This document shows, one piece after another, positions 1-7,693 of a stretch of DNA of 64,000 nt (its first letter is position 1; every line of letters starts with the position of its first letter). The notes below the pieces were generated by a model. That model was not told the origin of the DNA. It ran no database searches and saw nothing but the letters and a program-made list of their open reading frames with translations. Origin of the DNA: Chromohalobacter israelensis (GTDB taxonomy: Bacteria > Pseudomonadota > Gammaproteobacteria > Pseudomonadales > Halomonadaceae); the NCBI GenBank assembly GCA_000761475.1, contig JQNW01000003.1, positions 218,851-282,850 on the forward strand. The letters are read 5' to 3'. Position numbers and translations under genes: made by a program.

Positions 1-1403
1 CCGTGATTCTCGCCGGAGGTAACGGCACACGCCTGTGGCCGCTGTCGCGACGGGATACGCCCAAACAGTTTCTTCCCCTGCTGGAACGACGCAGCATGCT
101 GCAGGCGACGCTGGCGCGACTCGCCGGCCTGACGACCGCGCGGCCCATCGTGGTCTGTGCCGACGCCCACCGGTTCCTGGTGGCCGAGCAACTGCGCGAC
201 AGCGGGGTGGAGGCGGATATCGTGCTGGAGCCCGAGGGGCGTGACACGGCGCCGGCCATTGCCCTGGCGGCGCTGTGTCAGCAGGCACGCGAAACAGACG
301 ACGCCGATAGGGGGCCACTGCTGGTGCTGCCCGCCGATCACCACATCGCGGATGTGGCGGCGTTTCGCGAGGCGATCGAGCGGGCGCTGCCGACAACAGA
401 GCAGGGCGCGTTCGCCACCTTCGGCATCGTGCCGCGTCATCCCGAAACCGGCTACGGCTACCTGGAAGTGGACGACATTTCCGCAGGCCTGCAGCCACTC
501 AGACGTTTTGTGGAGAAGCCCGATGCCACGCGGGCCAAGGCATTCCTCGAGGCGGGACGGTATCTCTGGAACAGCGGGATGTTTTTGATGCATGGCGACC
601 GCTATCTGCAAGCGCTGGCGCGCCTGCGCCCTGCGATGCACGACGCGGTGACCGCGGCCTGGGCGGCGCGACGGACGGATCTCGATTTCCTGCGCCCCGA
701 TGCCGCGACGTTTGCCGCCTGCGAGCGCGAGTCGGTGGACTACGCGGTCATGGAGCATGTCGACGATGCCGTGGCGGTGGCCCTCGATGCCGGCTGGTCG
801 GACGTGGGGTCGTTCCAGGCATTGTGGGACATCGCCGAGAAAGATGCCGACGGCAATGTGTTGCGCGGGGATACCCTGGCCGAGGCGACGCGCGATACCT
901 GGGTGCAGGGTCAGTCGCGCCTGGTGGCGACGCTGGGCGTCGAGGGGCTGGTCGTCGTGGAGACCGCCGACAGCGTGCTGGTGGCCGACCGGCGCCATGC
1001 CCAGGACATCAAGACCCTGGTGGCGCGGCTCGATGCCCAGGGCCGCCGCGAAAGTGCGGCGCATCGCTGCGTCTATCGTCCGTGGGGCAGTTACGAAAGC
1101 CTGGAAAACGGGCCGCGCTTTCAGGTCAAGCATATCCGCGTGCGTCCCGGCGCGCGCCTGTCTTTGCAGCGCCATCATCATCGTGCCGAGCACTGGGTGG
1201 TCGTGTCCGGCACCGCGCGGGTGACCCGGGGCGAGGAGGACTTTCTGCTCAGCGTGAACCAATCCGTATATATCCCGCTGGGAGTCGAGCATCGCCTCGA
1301 AAATCCGGGGCGCATCGACCTGGAGATGATCGAGATTCAGAGCGGTGCCTATCTCGGCGAGGACGATATCGTCCGCCTTGACGACGATTATCGGCGCGGC
1401 TGA
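1..1403 (+). CDS. manC: Mannose-1-phosphate guanylyltransferase / mannose-6-phosphate isomerase, 5' partial
   Basis: This bifunctional type II enzyme makes GDP-mannose from mannose-6-phosphate for exopolysaccharide or LPS. The nucleotidyltransferase signature ILAGGNGTRLWPLSR sits at the very start, FVEKPD lies near residue 168, and the C-terminal cupin isomerase domain carries HHHRAEHWVVVSG near residue 395. The first visible codons read P-V-I-L-A-G-G, as in the middle of the family's usual N-terminus, so the true start lies a few codons before the window. The GTG at position 3 is probably an internal valine. The gene is GC-rich like the genome backbone, and the AT-rich block begins right after its stop. 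Confidence 0.93.
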   Translation, partial: VILAGGNGTRLWPLSRRDTPKQFLPLLERRSMLQATLARLAGLTTARPIVVCADAHRFLVAEQLRDSGVEADIVLEPEGRDTAPAIALAALCQQARETDDADRGPLLVLPADHHIADVAAFREAIERALPTTEQGAFATFGIVPRHPETGYGYLEVDDISAGLQPLRRFVEKPDATRAKAFLEAGRYLWNSGMFLMHGDRYLQALARLRPAMHDAVTAAWAARRTDLDFLRPDAATFAACERESVDYAVMEHVDDAVAVALDAGWSDVGSFQALWDIAEKDADGNVLRGDTLAEATRDTWVQGQSRLVATLGVEGLVVVETADSVLVADRRHAQDIKTLVARLDAQGRRESAAHRCVYRPWGSYESLENGPRFQVKHIRVRPGARLSLQRHHHRAEHWVVVSGTARVTRGEEDFLLSVNQSVYIPLGVEHRLENPGRIDLEMIEIQSGAYLGEDDIVRLDDDYRRG

Positions 1404-1445
1404 TAGAGAACGTTTTGTATCAGAATCCATGATCTAGCGGAGAGA

Positions 1446-1462
1446 CTTAATCAGCCCTTAAG
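1446..1462 (+). promoter_or_regulatory. PmrA-type box upstream of dgkA
   Basis: CTTAAT-CAGCC-CTTAAG is a perfect match to the PmrA/BasR direct repeat YTTAAK-N5-YTTAAK. It ends about 50 bp before dgkA. A weak -10 candidate, TAACCT, starts 10 nt after the second half-site, the same spacing as at the 6829 box, so the box would overlap the -35. The site is seen directly; its use by the PmrA-like regulator at 13741-14403 is inferred. Confidence 0.7.
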
Positions 1463-1513
1463 GTATCGAGTCTAACCTACTGGCTTCTTTGTAAACTTGG
1501 ACGTGTTGACAAA

Positions 1514-1885
1514 ATGGCTGATCTAGATAAATGGAATGGAACAGGTCTCGTACGTTTAAATAAAGCTCTTTTTTGTTCTCTAAAGGGCTTGAGTGCTGCC
1601 TGGGTGCATGAATCGGCATTTCGTCAAGAATTAGTTTTCCTTGCATTGTTGATGCCAATTCCTATCTTTGGGAATTACTTACCTATAGAAAAAGTGATGA
1701 TGGGGGCATCTCTCATCTTGCTATTGGTAGTGGAGCTTATAAATTCAGCTATTGAAGCTGTTGTGGATCGCGTGGGAACGCAATGGCATATATTAAGCGG
1801 CCGAGCCAAGGATCTTGGGTCAGCATCGGTTTTTATGACATTTTTGCTTGTTGTTTGGGTCTGGTTTAATATTTTAATGAAGTGA
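1514..1885 (+). CDS. dgkA: Diacylglycerol kinase
   Basis: DgkA is a small inner-membrane enzyme that phosphorylates diacylglycerol to phosphatidic acid with ATP. At 123 residues it has the family length, with three predicted membrane segments. It carries the active-site signature ELINSAIEAVVDR (about residues 75-87) and a conserved N-terminal ESAFRQE segment. DAG is the by-product when EptA transfers phosphoethanolamine from phosphatidylethanolamine, so a dgkA sharing a PmrA-type box with the eptA operon fits DAG recycling. No strong ribosome binding site precedes the ATG. The gene is AT-rich like its right-hand neighbours, unlike manC. Confidence 0.93.
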   Translation: MADLDKWNGTGLVRLNKALFCSLKGLSAAWVHESAFRQELVFLALLMPIPIFGNYLPIEKVMMGASLILLLVVELINSAIEAVVDRVGTQWHILSGRAKDLGSASVFMTFLLVVWVWFNILMK

Positions 1886-1895
1886 TTTTAGTCAT

Positions 1896-2675
1896 CTAGT
1901 GGTCGTTTGAAGTGTACCTTGTTACGTCATTTTGAAAGACTTTAAAGGAGTGAAGCGGCCATACTGTTAAAATGCTTGCAATAAGTATTACGAAGTAAAT
2001 GGAAGAGCTTTTATTGGTTTGGTGCTGAGAAAGTTGGTGCAAAAATAGATAGAAAAAAAGGCAAGCCCATCCTATCCCTAAAAACACCCCACCGACAATA
2101 TCAGTTAACCAGTGCGCATTCAGATAAACTCTAGAAAAGCATATAAGAAACAGTAATAAAAAGGTGGTGAGGCTAGTCAATATCCTGTGTTTAAAATTAA
2201 AGTGATGAGTAAATAGGAGGAGGATGCACAAGTAGAGCGTTATATTTAATGTGGTGTGGCCACTCGGAAAAGAAAAAGTCTCCCAGTTTTCATACAGCCC
2301 CTCCATCGGGCGGCTTTTATGTATTAAAAACTTCAGTAGAGGAACCGTTAAAGATATGCTGGTCATGGTTAAGGCTAAAAGTATAGCGGGTGCTTTTTCT
2401 TTCCTTACGAGCATGGATAGTACTATTGCTGAGGATATTATGCCCACTACGATGCCATCACCAAGTTCAGTGATAATTAGCATGAAGTTGAATAGAAAAG
2501 AACTCTGGTGCTGTGCAAAGAGGTTGTGTATGGTTCCATTTATTCCAGCAAAACAATTAGTAGTTTTAACTATCAATGATAGTATCAAGAAGAGTGAAAA
2601 GCATATTGCTGAAAGTATCAAGAAAGATCTTGGTGACCTTGATGAGTTGCCAGATACAGCGATTGTCTTTTTCAT
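1896..2675 (-). CDS. PAP2-family membrane phosphatase
   Basis: This integral membrane phosphatase of the PAP2 superfamily (259 aa) has several hydrophobic segments and all three catalytic signatures: KFLIHKSRP (K-x6-RP), FPSGHTT (PSGH) and SRVYLNAHWLTD (SR-x5-H-x3-D). Relatives act on lipid phosphates such as undecaprenyl diphosphate, phosphatidic acid or lipid A phosphates; the substrate cannot be read from sequence. It lies tail to tail with dgkA and downstream of the disrupted ArnT-like operon, separated from it by a hairpin that also contains a PmrA-like repeat. A lipid A 1- or 4'-phosphatase, or an LpxT-like kinase, would fit the neighbourhood but is inferred. Confidence 0.85.
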   Translation of the reverse strand: MKKTIAVSGNSSRSPRSFLILSAICFSLFLILSLIVKTTNCFAGINGTIHNLFAQHQSSFLFNFMLIITELGDGIVVGIISSAIVLSMLVRKEKAPAILLALTMTSISLTVPLLKFLIHKSRPMEGLYENWETFSFPSGHTTLNITLYLCILLLFTHHFNFKHRILTSLTTFLLLFLICFSRVYLNAHWLTDIVGGVFLGIGWACLFFYLFLHQLSQHQTNKSSSIYFVILIASILTVWPLHSFKVFQNDVTRYTSNDH

Positions 2676-2720
2676 TTTAAAGCTCAGGTTGGAGGTATCA
2701 AGGGGGTTTATTTCTATAAT

Positions 2721-2737
2721 GTTAAGAGAGGCTTAAA
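2721..2737 (-). promoter_or_regulatory. PmrA-like box, one mismatch, upstream of PAP2 gene
   Basis: Read leftward this is TTTAAG-CCTCT-CTTAAC: YTTAAK-N5-YTTAAK with only the last base off. It lies about 45 bp before the PAP2 start at 2675. It coincides with the hairpin that ends the upstream operon, so part of the match may come from the stem sequence. This is the weakest of the five sites. Confidence 0.4.
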
Positions 2738-2746
2738 GCCTCTCTT
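2724..2746 (-). terminator. Hairpin terminator after the ArnT-like operon
   Basis: A perfect 10-bp stem (AAGAGAGGCT / AGCCTCTCTT) with a 3-nt TAA loop lies between the end of the ArnT-like gene (2772) and the PAP2 start (2675). The following tract on the minus strand (TTAACATTAT) is only moderately U-rich, so termination may be partial. Confidence 0.55.
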
Positions 2747-2771
2747 TGACGGGATTTTAGGGTGGTGATGA

Positions 2772-3389
2772 CTATTTTGTCGTGGGAGCTTCGTATAGCG
2801 GCGCAGATTTTTCATTTCCTGAGCACTGAGAAAAAGCGCTTCCGGGAAGAAGCCACCAATGATCACTGTTTTGAATACCCAGATCATGTTTTTCGGATTG
2901 ATCGATACAAGCTTCCCCTTTTGCCTGATTTGCTCGTGTTAATATCCAGCGCTCACCGGGAGACTGTTTAACCCATGCGTAAGCACGTTGTAATTGTTTT
3001 TCTAATGGGGTTTTAAAGCCGAATTGCACGACGGGTTGTTGTGCTTGTAGCACAAATTCTTCATCGAAATCCGGGAGCGCCAATGAAGCGTTTTTTCCTG
3101 TTATGCGCTGAACATTCTGCATCATATCGTGAGGCGACCTGGCCGTATTCATTAGTACATAGCCCCATGTAGACCATGAAACCCAGAAGGCCAGCATCCA
3201 TATTACAAATATCAACATTCCACGGTGCGGTTTTAACCAGAGGATGAGGGGGATAGACAGCGCACCAATCGTCATCCACCAATTCCAAGGCACTACTCCA
3301 TAGTGCTGCGATAATTCGTTTAGGCTACTGACTCCATAACCACCTAAGACTCCTGCAGTTAGTAAAGTGCCTGAAATGGCAATGTGATC
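2772..3389 (-). pseudogene. ArnT-like glycosyltransferase, 3' fragment (IS-disrupted)
   Basis: This is the C-terminal part of a membrane glycosyltransferase of the PMT/ArnT superfamily, cut off from its 5' part by the IS3 element at 3390-4632. From the GATC target duplication the frame runs D-H-I-A-I-S-G-T-L-L and on through two hydrophobic stretches to a soluble tail. A GTG at 3293 could start a separate 173-aa peptide, but it lacks the catalytic N-terminal loops. Joined to the 5' part the protein would be about 585 residues, close to ArnT family length. See the 5' fragment for function. Confidence 0.85.
3386..3389. repeat. Target-site duplication GATC, left copy
   Basis: GATC directly abuts the left inverted repeat of the IS. 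The matching copy is at 4633-4636. Removing the IS plus one copy restores the interrupted reading frame exactly, which confirms the element borders. Confidence 0.9.
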
Positions 3390-3414
3390 TTACCCAGCAA
3401 TCGTGGACACCGAT

Positions 3415-4281
3415 CTAAGCGATCATTCGGGCCTCGAAGGCCTCCGGGCTGATCATCCCAATCGCACTGTGCCGGCGCTGCCGGTTATAGTCCATCTCGA
3501 TGTACTCGAAAACTTGCCGCCGCATGGCGTCCCGGGTCTCGAAACGTTCGCCATGGATTGCTTCGACCTTGAGGCTGTGGAAGAAGCTCTCGGCACAGGC
3601 ATTGTCGTAGCAGTTGCCCTTGGCACTCATGCTGCACTGGAGGTCGTGCCGAGTCAGCAGCGACTGGTACAGGGTCGAACAGTACTGGCTGCCGCGATCC
3701 GAATGGACGACGACCTTCTTGGGCATCTTACGGCGCCACAACGCCATCTGGAGCGCGTTCCCGGCCAGGTCGGCAGTCATTCGCTCGCTCATCGCCCAAC
3801 CGATCACCTTTCGTGAGAACAGATCGATCAGCACCGCCAGGTAGAGCCATCCTTCACCGGTCGCTAGATAGGTGATGTCGCCGACCCATTTCTCGTTCGG
3901 CGCCATGGCGGTGAAATCTTGCTCCAGCAGGTTGGGCGCCACTGGCAGCGAGTGTCGCGAGTTCGTCGTCGCCTTGAACTTGCGCGCCGCTTTGGCGCGA
4001 AGTCCCTGACGTCGCAGGCTGGCGGCGATGGTCTTGCGATTCACCGCCATGCCATCGTGAACCAGGTCTGGCACCAATCTGGGGGCGCCTGAGCGCCCCT
4101 TCCGGCGCTTGAAGGCCTCGGCCACTCGCTGGTCGAGAACCGCCTGCTGGCGGCGCCTCGGGGACGGTTCACCGTCACGCTGCCGCCAGGCGTAGTAGCC
4201 ACTGCGAGCAACCCCGAGAACCCCGCACATCCGCTGGATGCTGAATGTCTGACGATGTTGGTGGATGAAGGCGTACTTCAC
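3415..4281 (-). CDS. IS3-family transposase OrfB (DDE integrase domain)
   Basis: This is the catalytic half of the IS3 transposase, 288 aa. The N-terminal HTH_21-like region ([20 protein letters not shown]) leads into an rve DDE core. The first catalytic Asp is in GDITYL, the second in HSDRGSQY, and the Glu in NACAESFF. The C-terminal [18 protein letters not shown] is typical of the family. The frame lies at -1 relative to OrfA and overlaps its stop (GTGA), so the main product is probably an OrfAB fusion made by frameshifting at 4311-4317. Separate start at the GTG is also possible. Confidence 0.95.
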   Translation of the reverse strand: MKYAFIHQHRQTFSIQRMCGVLGVARSGYYAWRQRDGEPSPRRRQQAVLDQRVAEAFKRRKGRSGAPRLVPDLVHDGMAVNRKTIAASLRRQGLRAKAARKFKATTNSRHSLPVAPNLLEQDFTAMAPNEKWVGDITYLATGEGWLYLAVLIDLFSRKVIGWAMSERMTADLAGNALQMALWRRKMPKKVVVHSDRGSQYCSTLYQSLLTRHDLQCSMSAKGNCYDNACAESFFHSLKVEAIHGERFETRDAMRRQVFEYIEMDYNRQRRHSAIGMISPEAFEARMIA

Positions 4282-4577
4282 TTGAGGTGCTTGGCGAAGT
4301 ACGCGGCCGCCTTTTTTGTGATTTCAAGCTCTTCCGACTTCTCGGCCAGTTGTCGCTTGAGCCGGGCGTTCTCATCGGCCAGAGCTTGCTCACGCGCTGA
4401 AGCGCTTTGCTGCTGTTGGGCCTTGGCTCGCCACTGGTAGAGCTGGCTGGGCTGGAGGCCAAGCTCTCGGGCGGCAGCACTGATGCCAACGCGGTCGGCG
4501 AGTGCCAGTGCCTCGGCCTTGTAGTCTTGGGAGTAGCGGGTACGGGTCTTCTTCATCGAAGCTGCTTGCCTTGCCAT
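4278..4577 (-). CDS. IS3-family transposase OrfA (HTH_Tnp_1)
   Basis: The 99-aa DNA-binding half of the transposase has an N-terminal helix-turn-helix ([17 protein letters not shown]...[16 protein letters not shown]) followed by a leucine-rich coiled coil ([21 protein letters not shown]) that mediates multimerisation in this family. Near its end the message reads ACA-AAA-AAG, giving the slippery heptamer A-AAA-AAG at 4311-4317 (minus strand). A -1 slip there reads [10 protein letters not shown] and enters the OrfB frame without a stop. It starts at an ATG about 30 bp inside the right inverted repeat. Confidence 0.93.
   Translation of the reverse strand: MARQAASMKKTRTRYSQDYKAEALALADRVGISAAARELGLQPSQLYQWRAKAQQQQSASAREQALADENARLKRQLAEKSEELEITKKAAAYFAKHLK
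4311..4317 (-). promoter_or_regulatory. A-AAA-AAG programmed -1 frameshift site
   Basis: The heptamer is in the correct phase of OrfA (codons ACA AAA AAG), and a -1 shift opens directly into OrfB. This is the classic IS3-family signal for making the OrfAB transposase. The phase is verified from the codon positions; frameshifting in vivo is inferred. Confidence 0.8.
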
Positions 4578-4632
4578 GGGTCACCTAGTCTTAGTGTACT
4601 GTCTTAACGAGGTGTCCACTGCTGCTGGGCAA

Positions 4633-4636
4633 GATC
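4633..4636. repeat. Target-site duplication GATC, right copy
   Basis: Second copy of the 4-bp duplication generated by the IS insertion, directly abutting the right inverted repeat that ends at 4632. Confidence 0.9.
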
Positions 4637-5776
4637 AATGATAGTAAATGTTGCCAGATAATTGAGACCCTTTTGTTGCAATAGGCCGGGTATGGACGGC
4701 GCGACCGCCCATATTAACAATGGTATTGTAGGCAATATATAAACGCCTCGTTTGCCTGGCGACAACGAAAAAAACAGAAGGATCAGCAATATTGCGCTTA
4801 AAGGCATCCAAATCTTAGCATCGCGTCTTCTCAATCGACGCTGCCAGTGTTTAATAAGCCATGGGAAGGCCAGTATTAGAGGTAGCCATGCCCAAGGAAT
4901 GACACTGGCTAGATAGTAATACCAAGGGTTCAAGTGATGCCATGAATTGGCATATCTTTCGCCCGTCTGTTTGAAAAGGATATTATCCCGATAAGCTGTG
5001 AGACTTGAATCGTCTCCAAATGTGGCGATCAAGACCATGGGCACGACCCACAAGCTAACCGTCAAGATAAGTAATGAAAAACCCTTTATATACTGTTTCC
5101 ATGCAGGGTGATGCACTACTCCTTGTTTATAGAATAATATCCAGCCGGGTATTAACGCCAAGGGCAGAAAGCCTACCCCCTTGGTCAATATACCGATGCC
5201 CATTGCGATCCAACTGACATACCACCAGATATTCTTGGCGTCAATTAATGAATAGCGTAGAAACCCGTAAGCCCCTAACGTAGTAAAAAAAGTGAGAGAC
5301 ATATCTATTTGTGCCGTCCGAGCTTGAAGAGCAAATTGGAACGTGCTCAACAGGGCAACGCCGGCTAATAGTGCGATGCGTATACCGTAGAGTCTTTTCG
5401 TTAAATCTGCTACTAAAAAGAGAGTTCCGAAAGCAGCAAGTAGAGACGGGAGCATGAATCCCCAACGTACCGAGCCAGTTAGAGCAATACCTATTGCCAT
5501 TGCCCACATGAAAACAGGGGGTTTGTCGGGATAAATTTCGCCGGCGCGATGAGGAAACCAAAATTGACCCGTCTTAAGCATTTCGAGTGCGTTGAGTGCA
5601 AAGCGTGGTTCATCTGCTGGCCATGGATCACGTAACCCCAGTCCAATCGCTAAAATCACAAAACCGCCCAGAAAAAAAAGGCACCAAAAAAATCGGGTAT
5701 GGCGAACCACCGTTATTGGCAAGAGCGAAAAAGGCATAAAGCTATTCACTTTTCGTTGATTTCCGGTGTGTTTCAT
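4633..5776 (-). pseudogene. ArnT-like (PMT family) lipid-linked glycosyltransferase, 5' fragment (IS-disrupted)
   Basis: The intact gene would encode an inner-membrane GT-C glycosyltransferase that moves a sugar from an undecaprenyl phosphate carrier to lipid A, as ArnT does with aminoarabinose. The fragment carries the first periplasmic loop acidic motif (DPWPADEPRFALNALEML, about residues 50-67), YPDKPPVFMW and repeated membrane helices, and ends at ..FTIID where the GATC duplication begins. Beyond it nine IS-encoded residues are added before a stop at 4604. It follows a GT2 carrier-sugar synthase and an LAB_N protein with short overlaps, so this is a carrier-synthesis plus transfer operon. 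The start at 5776 overlaps LAB_N by 35 nt; 5737 is an alternative. The truncated product is probably inactive. Confidence 0.88.
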
Positions 5777-6029
5777 TACGGATTAAAATCATATTACGCA
5801 TGTAGATAAAAAGCCCTGCTCCTTGGCCAACGATAAACACGGGGTCTTGTCGATAAATTGCATAAGCAAAAAGCGTAGCGCCTCCGCCTAGACTTAATAT
5901 CCAAAACGCGTTGGGCACGATACTACGTCGCGCCTTCTCACTTGCAATCCACTGGACCAAGAAACGGGCCGAAAAAAAGCCTTGTCCAAGAAATCCAATA
6001 ATCATCCAGATTAAGTCGGGTTTAAACAT
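5742..6029 (-). CDS. LAB_N (lipid A biosynthesis N-terminal) domain membrane protein
   Basis: This 95-aa protein with about three membrane segments matches the LAB_N domain: WMIIGFLGQGFFSARFLVQW, then SEKARRSIVPNAFWILSLGG and a final GLFIYMRNM. The domain is found fused to some LpxB proteins and as stand-alone proteins beside glycosyltransferases. No enzymatic activity is established for it; a role as a small carrier-lipid or flippase partner is speculation. It overlaps the GT2 gene by 8 nt upstream and the ArnT-like gene downstream, so all three are translationally linked and probably work together on a lipid-linked sugar. Confidence 0.85.
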   Translation of the reverse strand: MFKPDLIWMIIGFLGQGFFSARFLVQWIASEKARRSIVPNAFWILSLGGGATLFAYAIYRQDPVFIVGQGAGLFIYMRNMILIRNETHRKSTKSE

Positions 6030-6780
6030 GTTTGCCGGATTCGTTGTCAGTAGGGTATGAATCCACCAGCGGCATTAAATTTGCCGGTAGTCGTGATCGG
6101 CGGCGCAACCACATGACACCTAGAATATCTATAATTCCTACCCAAAGTCTGTCATGTAAACCATAGTGTGAGTGTCCGTTTTGACGTTCTCGGTGGTTTA
6201 CATTCATAGAAATACAGGTCCCTCCCTGCGCTTGAATAAGCGCAGGTATAAAGCGGTGCATATGGTTAAAGTATGGCAGTTTAAGAAACGCATTTTTGTT
6301 TATTAATTTAAGGCCACACCCGGTGTCGGGTGTTGAATCATTCAGTAGTTTGCTCCTGATACGGTTGGCGATTTTTGAAGAAAACCTCTTATGCCAAATA
6401 TCACGTCTTTTATTGCGGTGCCCAGCAATTACCGTGACTGTGTTAGTGCTCGCATATTGATAAAGGATAGGTATGTCTGCCGGGTCGTTTTGTCCATCGG
6501 CATCGATAGTCGCCAACCAATCCCCTTCCGCTAGCCTTGCCGCTTGCCAGATAGACGTGCTTTGTCCGGAGCTTTTGTGGTGGCGGTATGCGCGTAGCCG
6601 TGGATTTTTCCTGGCTTCATTTGCAAGCCAATTTTGGGTGTCATCTATAGAGCCATCATCGATAACGATGATTTCGTGTTCAATTGAAACAAGTGCCTGA
6701 TCAATTTCATCAAGCAACGTTGGTAAGTTTTCAACTTCATCTTTTGCAGGAATGATGACTGATAGTGTTTTTGGTCGCAT
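6022..6780 (-). CDS. Family 2 glycosyltransferase (dolichyl/undecaprenyl-phosphate sugar synthase type)
   Basis: The GT-A fold enzyme (252 aa) is of the DPM1/ArnC type, attaching a sugar from a nucleotide sugar to a polyprenyl phosphate. The N-terminus has SVIIPAKDEVENLP and IIVIDDGSIDDT, and the metal-binding motif is ATIDADGQNDP near residue 95. It lacks the two C-terminal membrane helices of ArnC; the neighbouring LAB_N protein may supply membrane attachment. First gene of the operon feeding the ArnT-like enzyme, comparable in logic to FlmF/FlmK lipid A sugar modification in Francisella. The sugar is unknown. A PmrA-type box and a good -10 lie just upstream. Confidence 0.88.
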   Translation of the reverse strand: MRPKTLSVIIPAKDEVENLPTLLDEIDQALVSIEHEIIVIDDGSIDDTQNWLANEARKNPRLRAYRHHKSSGQSTSIWQAARLAEGDWLATIDADGQNDPADIPILYQYASTNTVTVIAGHRNKRRDIWHKRFSSKIANRIRSKLLNDSTPDTGCGLKLINKNAFLKLPYFNHMHRFIPALIQAQGGTCISMNVNHRERQNGHSHYGLHDRLWVGIIDILGVMWLRRRSRLPANLMPLVDSYPTDNESGKHV

Positions 6781-6812
6781 GATTGCATATATAAAGTAGT
6801 GGCTTTGTCTTG

Positions 6813-6818
6813 ATTGTA
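6813..6818 (-). promoter_or_regulatory. Promoter -10 element for the GT2/LAB_N/ArnT-like operon
   Basis: TACAAT on the minus strand starts 10 nt after the PmrA-type box at 6829-6845. The expected -35 position then falls within the box, the usual geometry of a PmrA-activated promoter. It lies 33 nt before the GT2 start codon. Confidence 0.55.
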
Positions 6819-6828
6819 AATATTTTTT

Positions 6829-6845
6829 CTTAAGGTATTCTTAAG
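6829..6845. promoter_or_regulatory. PmrA-type box in the divergent lipid A promoter region
   Basis: CTTAAG-GTATT-CTTAAG is a perfect YTTAAK-N5-YTTAAK direct repeat. Since CTTAAG is self-complementary, it reads as a perfect box on both strands. It lies between the leftward GT2 operon (start 6780) and the rightward PAP2-eptA operon (start about 6940). A further CTTAAG half-site is at 6892-6897. One site could therefore control both operons. Confidence 0.72.
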
Positions 6846-6939
6846 CCTTTTGATGAATTTATTTGTTGCGCGTAAGCATGACTTAAGAAGTGGGGTGACA
6901 TCATGAAGTATCCTTGTTAGATATAAAGTTGATGTGCAC

Positions 6940-7680
6940 ATGCTCCCCAGGACTTTTTTAAAATACAGTGAATCACCTTGGGTGCCCTTGTTGAAGATGT
7001 GGGGTTTATTCACCCTGTTAATTATTGCAATAGCTTATTTTGAATTAGATTTTAGGACGGCTGATGCCGTTTACACGATGGAGGGAGGTGATTGGACGTT
7101 ATCGGATTTCTGGCTGACTAAGTATGTTCTGCATGATATAGGGAAACGCTTTAGTATATCTATAGGTGTAGTGGTCTTGGTGGCAATTGTTGCAACCTTC
7201 TTTGTAGGGGCAATGAAAAGTCTGCGTCGTCCTTTGGTGTATCTCTTTGTATCAGTTGCACTTTCCGCATTAATAGTTTCTTCTATAAAGAACAGCGTTA
7301 ATGTGGCATGTCCTTGGGATTTAGTACGCTACGGAGGGAATATTCCTTACGTTGGTTTTTTCCAAGAGTGGCCTTCTAAGTTTCCAGATATTGCATGCTT
7401 TCCTGCCGGGCATGCTAGTGCGGGTTATGCCTGGATTGCCTTGTACTTCTTCTTCGACTACCTCTTTGTCTCTTCTAAGTGGAGACGTTTAGGTGCAGGG
7501 GTTGCTATGTCTATGGGCCTTCTTTTTGGTATTGATCAGCAAGTTCGTGGGGCTCATTTTTTGTCGCATGATTTGTGGGCATTGATGATTAGTTTTAGTG
7601 TTTCCCGAATATTGGCGTATCTGTTTTTTGGTTTAATTAAAAATCAAAAAGTCGCTGTTGGTGATCTTGTTAATTCTTGA
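6940..7680 (+). CDS. PAP2-family phosphatase/phosphotransferase adjacent to eptA
   Basis: This polytopic membrane protein of the PAP2 superfamily carries a degenerate first motif (KNSVNVACPWD) and clear second and third motifs, CFPAGHASAGY and GIDQQVRGAHFLSHD. An unusual AGH replaces SGH, as in the LpxE/LpxT-like and KdsD-neighbour branches that act on lipid A or carrier lipids. It ends 13 bp before eptA, so the two are an operon. A PAP2 enzyme beside a phosphoethanolamine transferase suggests removal or rearrangement of a lipid A phosphate before decoration; that is inference. The start is unclear: GTG 6934 or ATG 6940, neither with a strong ribosome binding site. Confidence 0.85.
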   Translation: MLPRTFLKYSESPWVPLLKMWGLFTLLIIAIAYFELDFRTADAVYTMEGGDWTLSDFWLTKYVLHDIGKRFSISIGVVVLVAIVATFFVGAMKSLRRPLVYLFVSVALSALIVSSIKNSVNVACPWDLVRYGGNIPYVGFFQEWPSKFPDIACFPAGHASAGYAWIALYFFFDYLFVSSKWRRLGAGVAMSMGLLFGIDQQVRGAHFLSHDLWALMISFSVSRILAYLFFGLIKNQKVAVGDLVNS

Positions 7681-7693
7681 GGTGAGGTCGTTT

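Larger units (their letters stand above)
3390..4632 (-). mobile_element. Complete IS3-family insertion sequence, 1243 bp
   Basis: The element has 22-bp imperfect terminal inverted repeats (3390-3411 TTACCCAGCAATCGTGGACA.. and 4611-4632, 18 of 22 identical), flanking GATC duplications, and two overlapping transposase frames read leftward. A 4-bp duplication occurs in several IS3 subgroups, so the subgroup is left open. The transposase DNA is GC-rich, in contrast to the AT-rich gene it interrupts, suggesting insertion from the host genome pool after the AT-rich block arrived. Both frames look intact, so the copy may be active. Confidence 0.95.
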
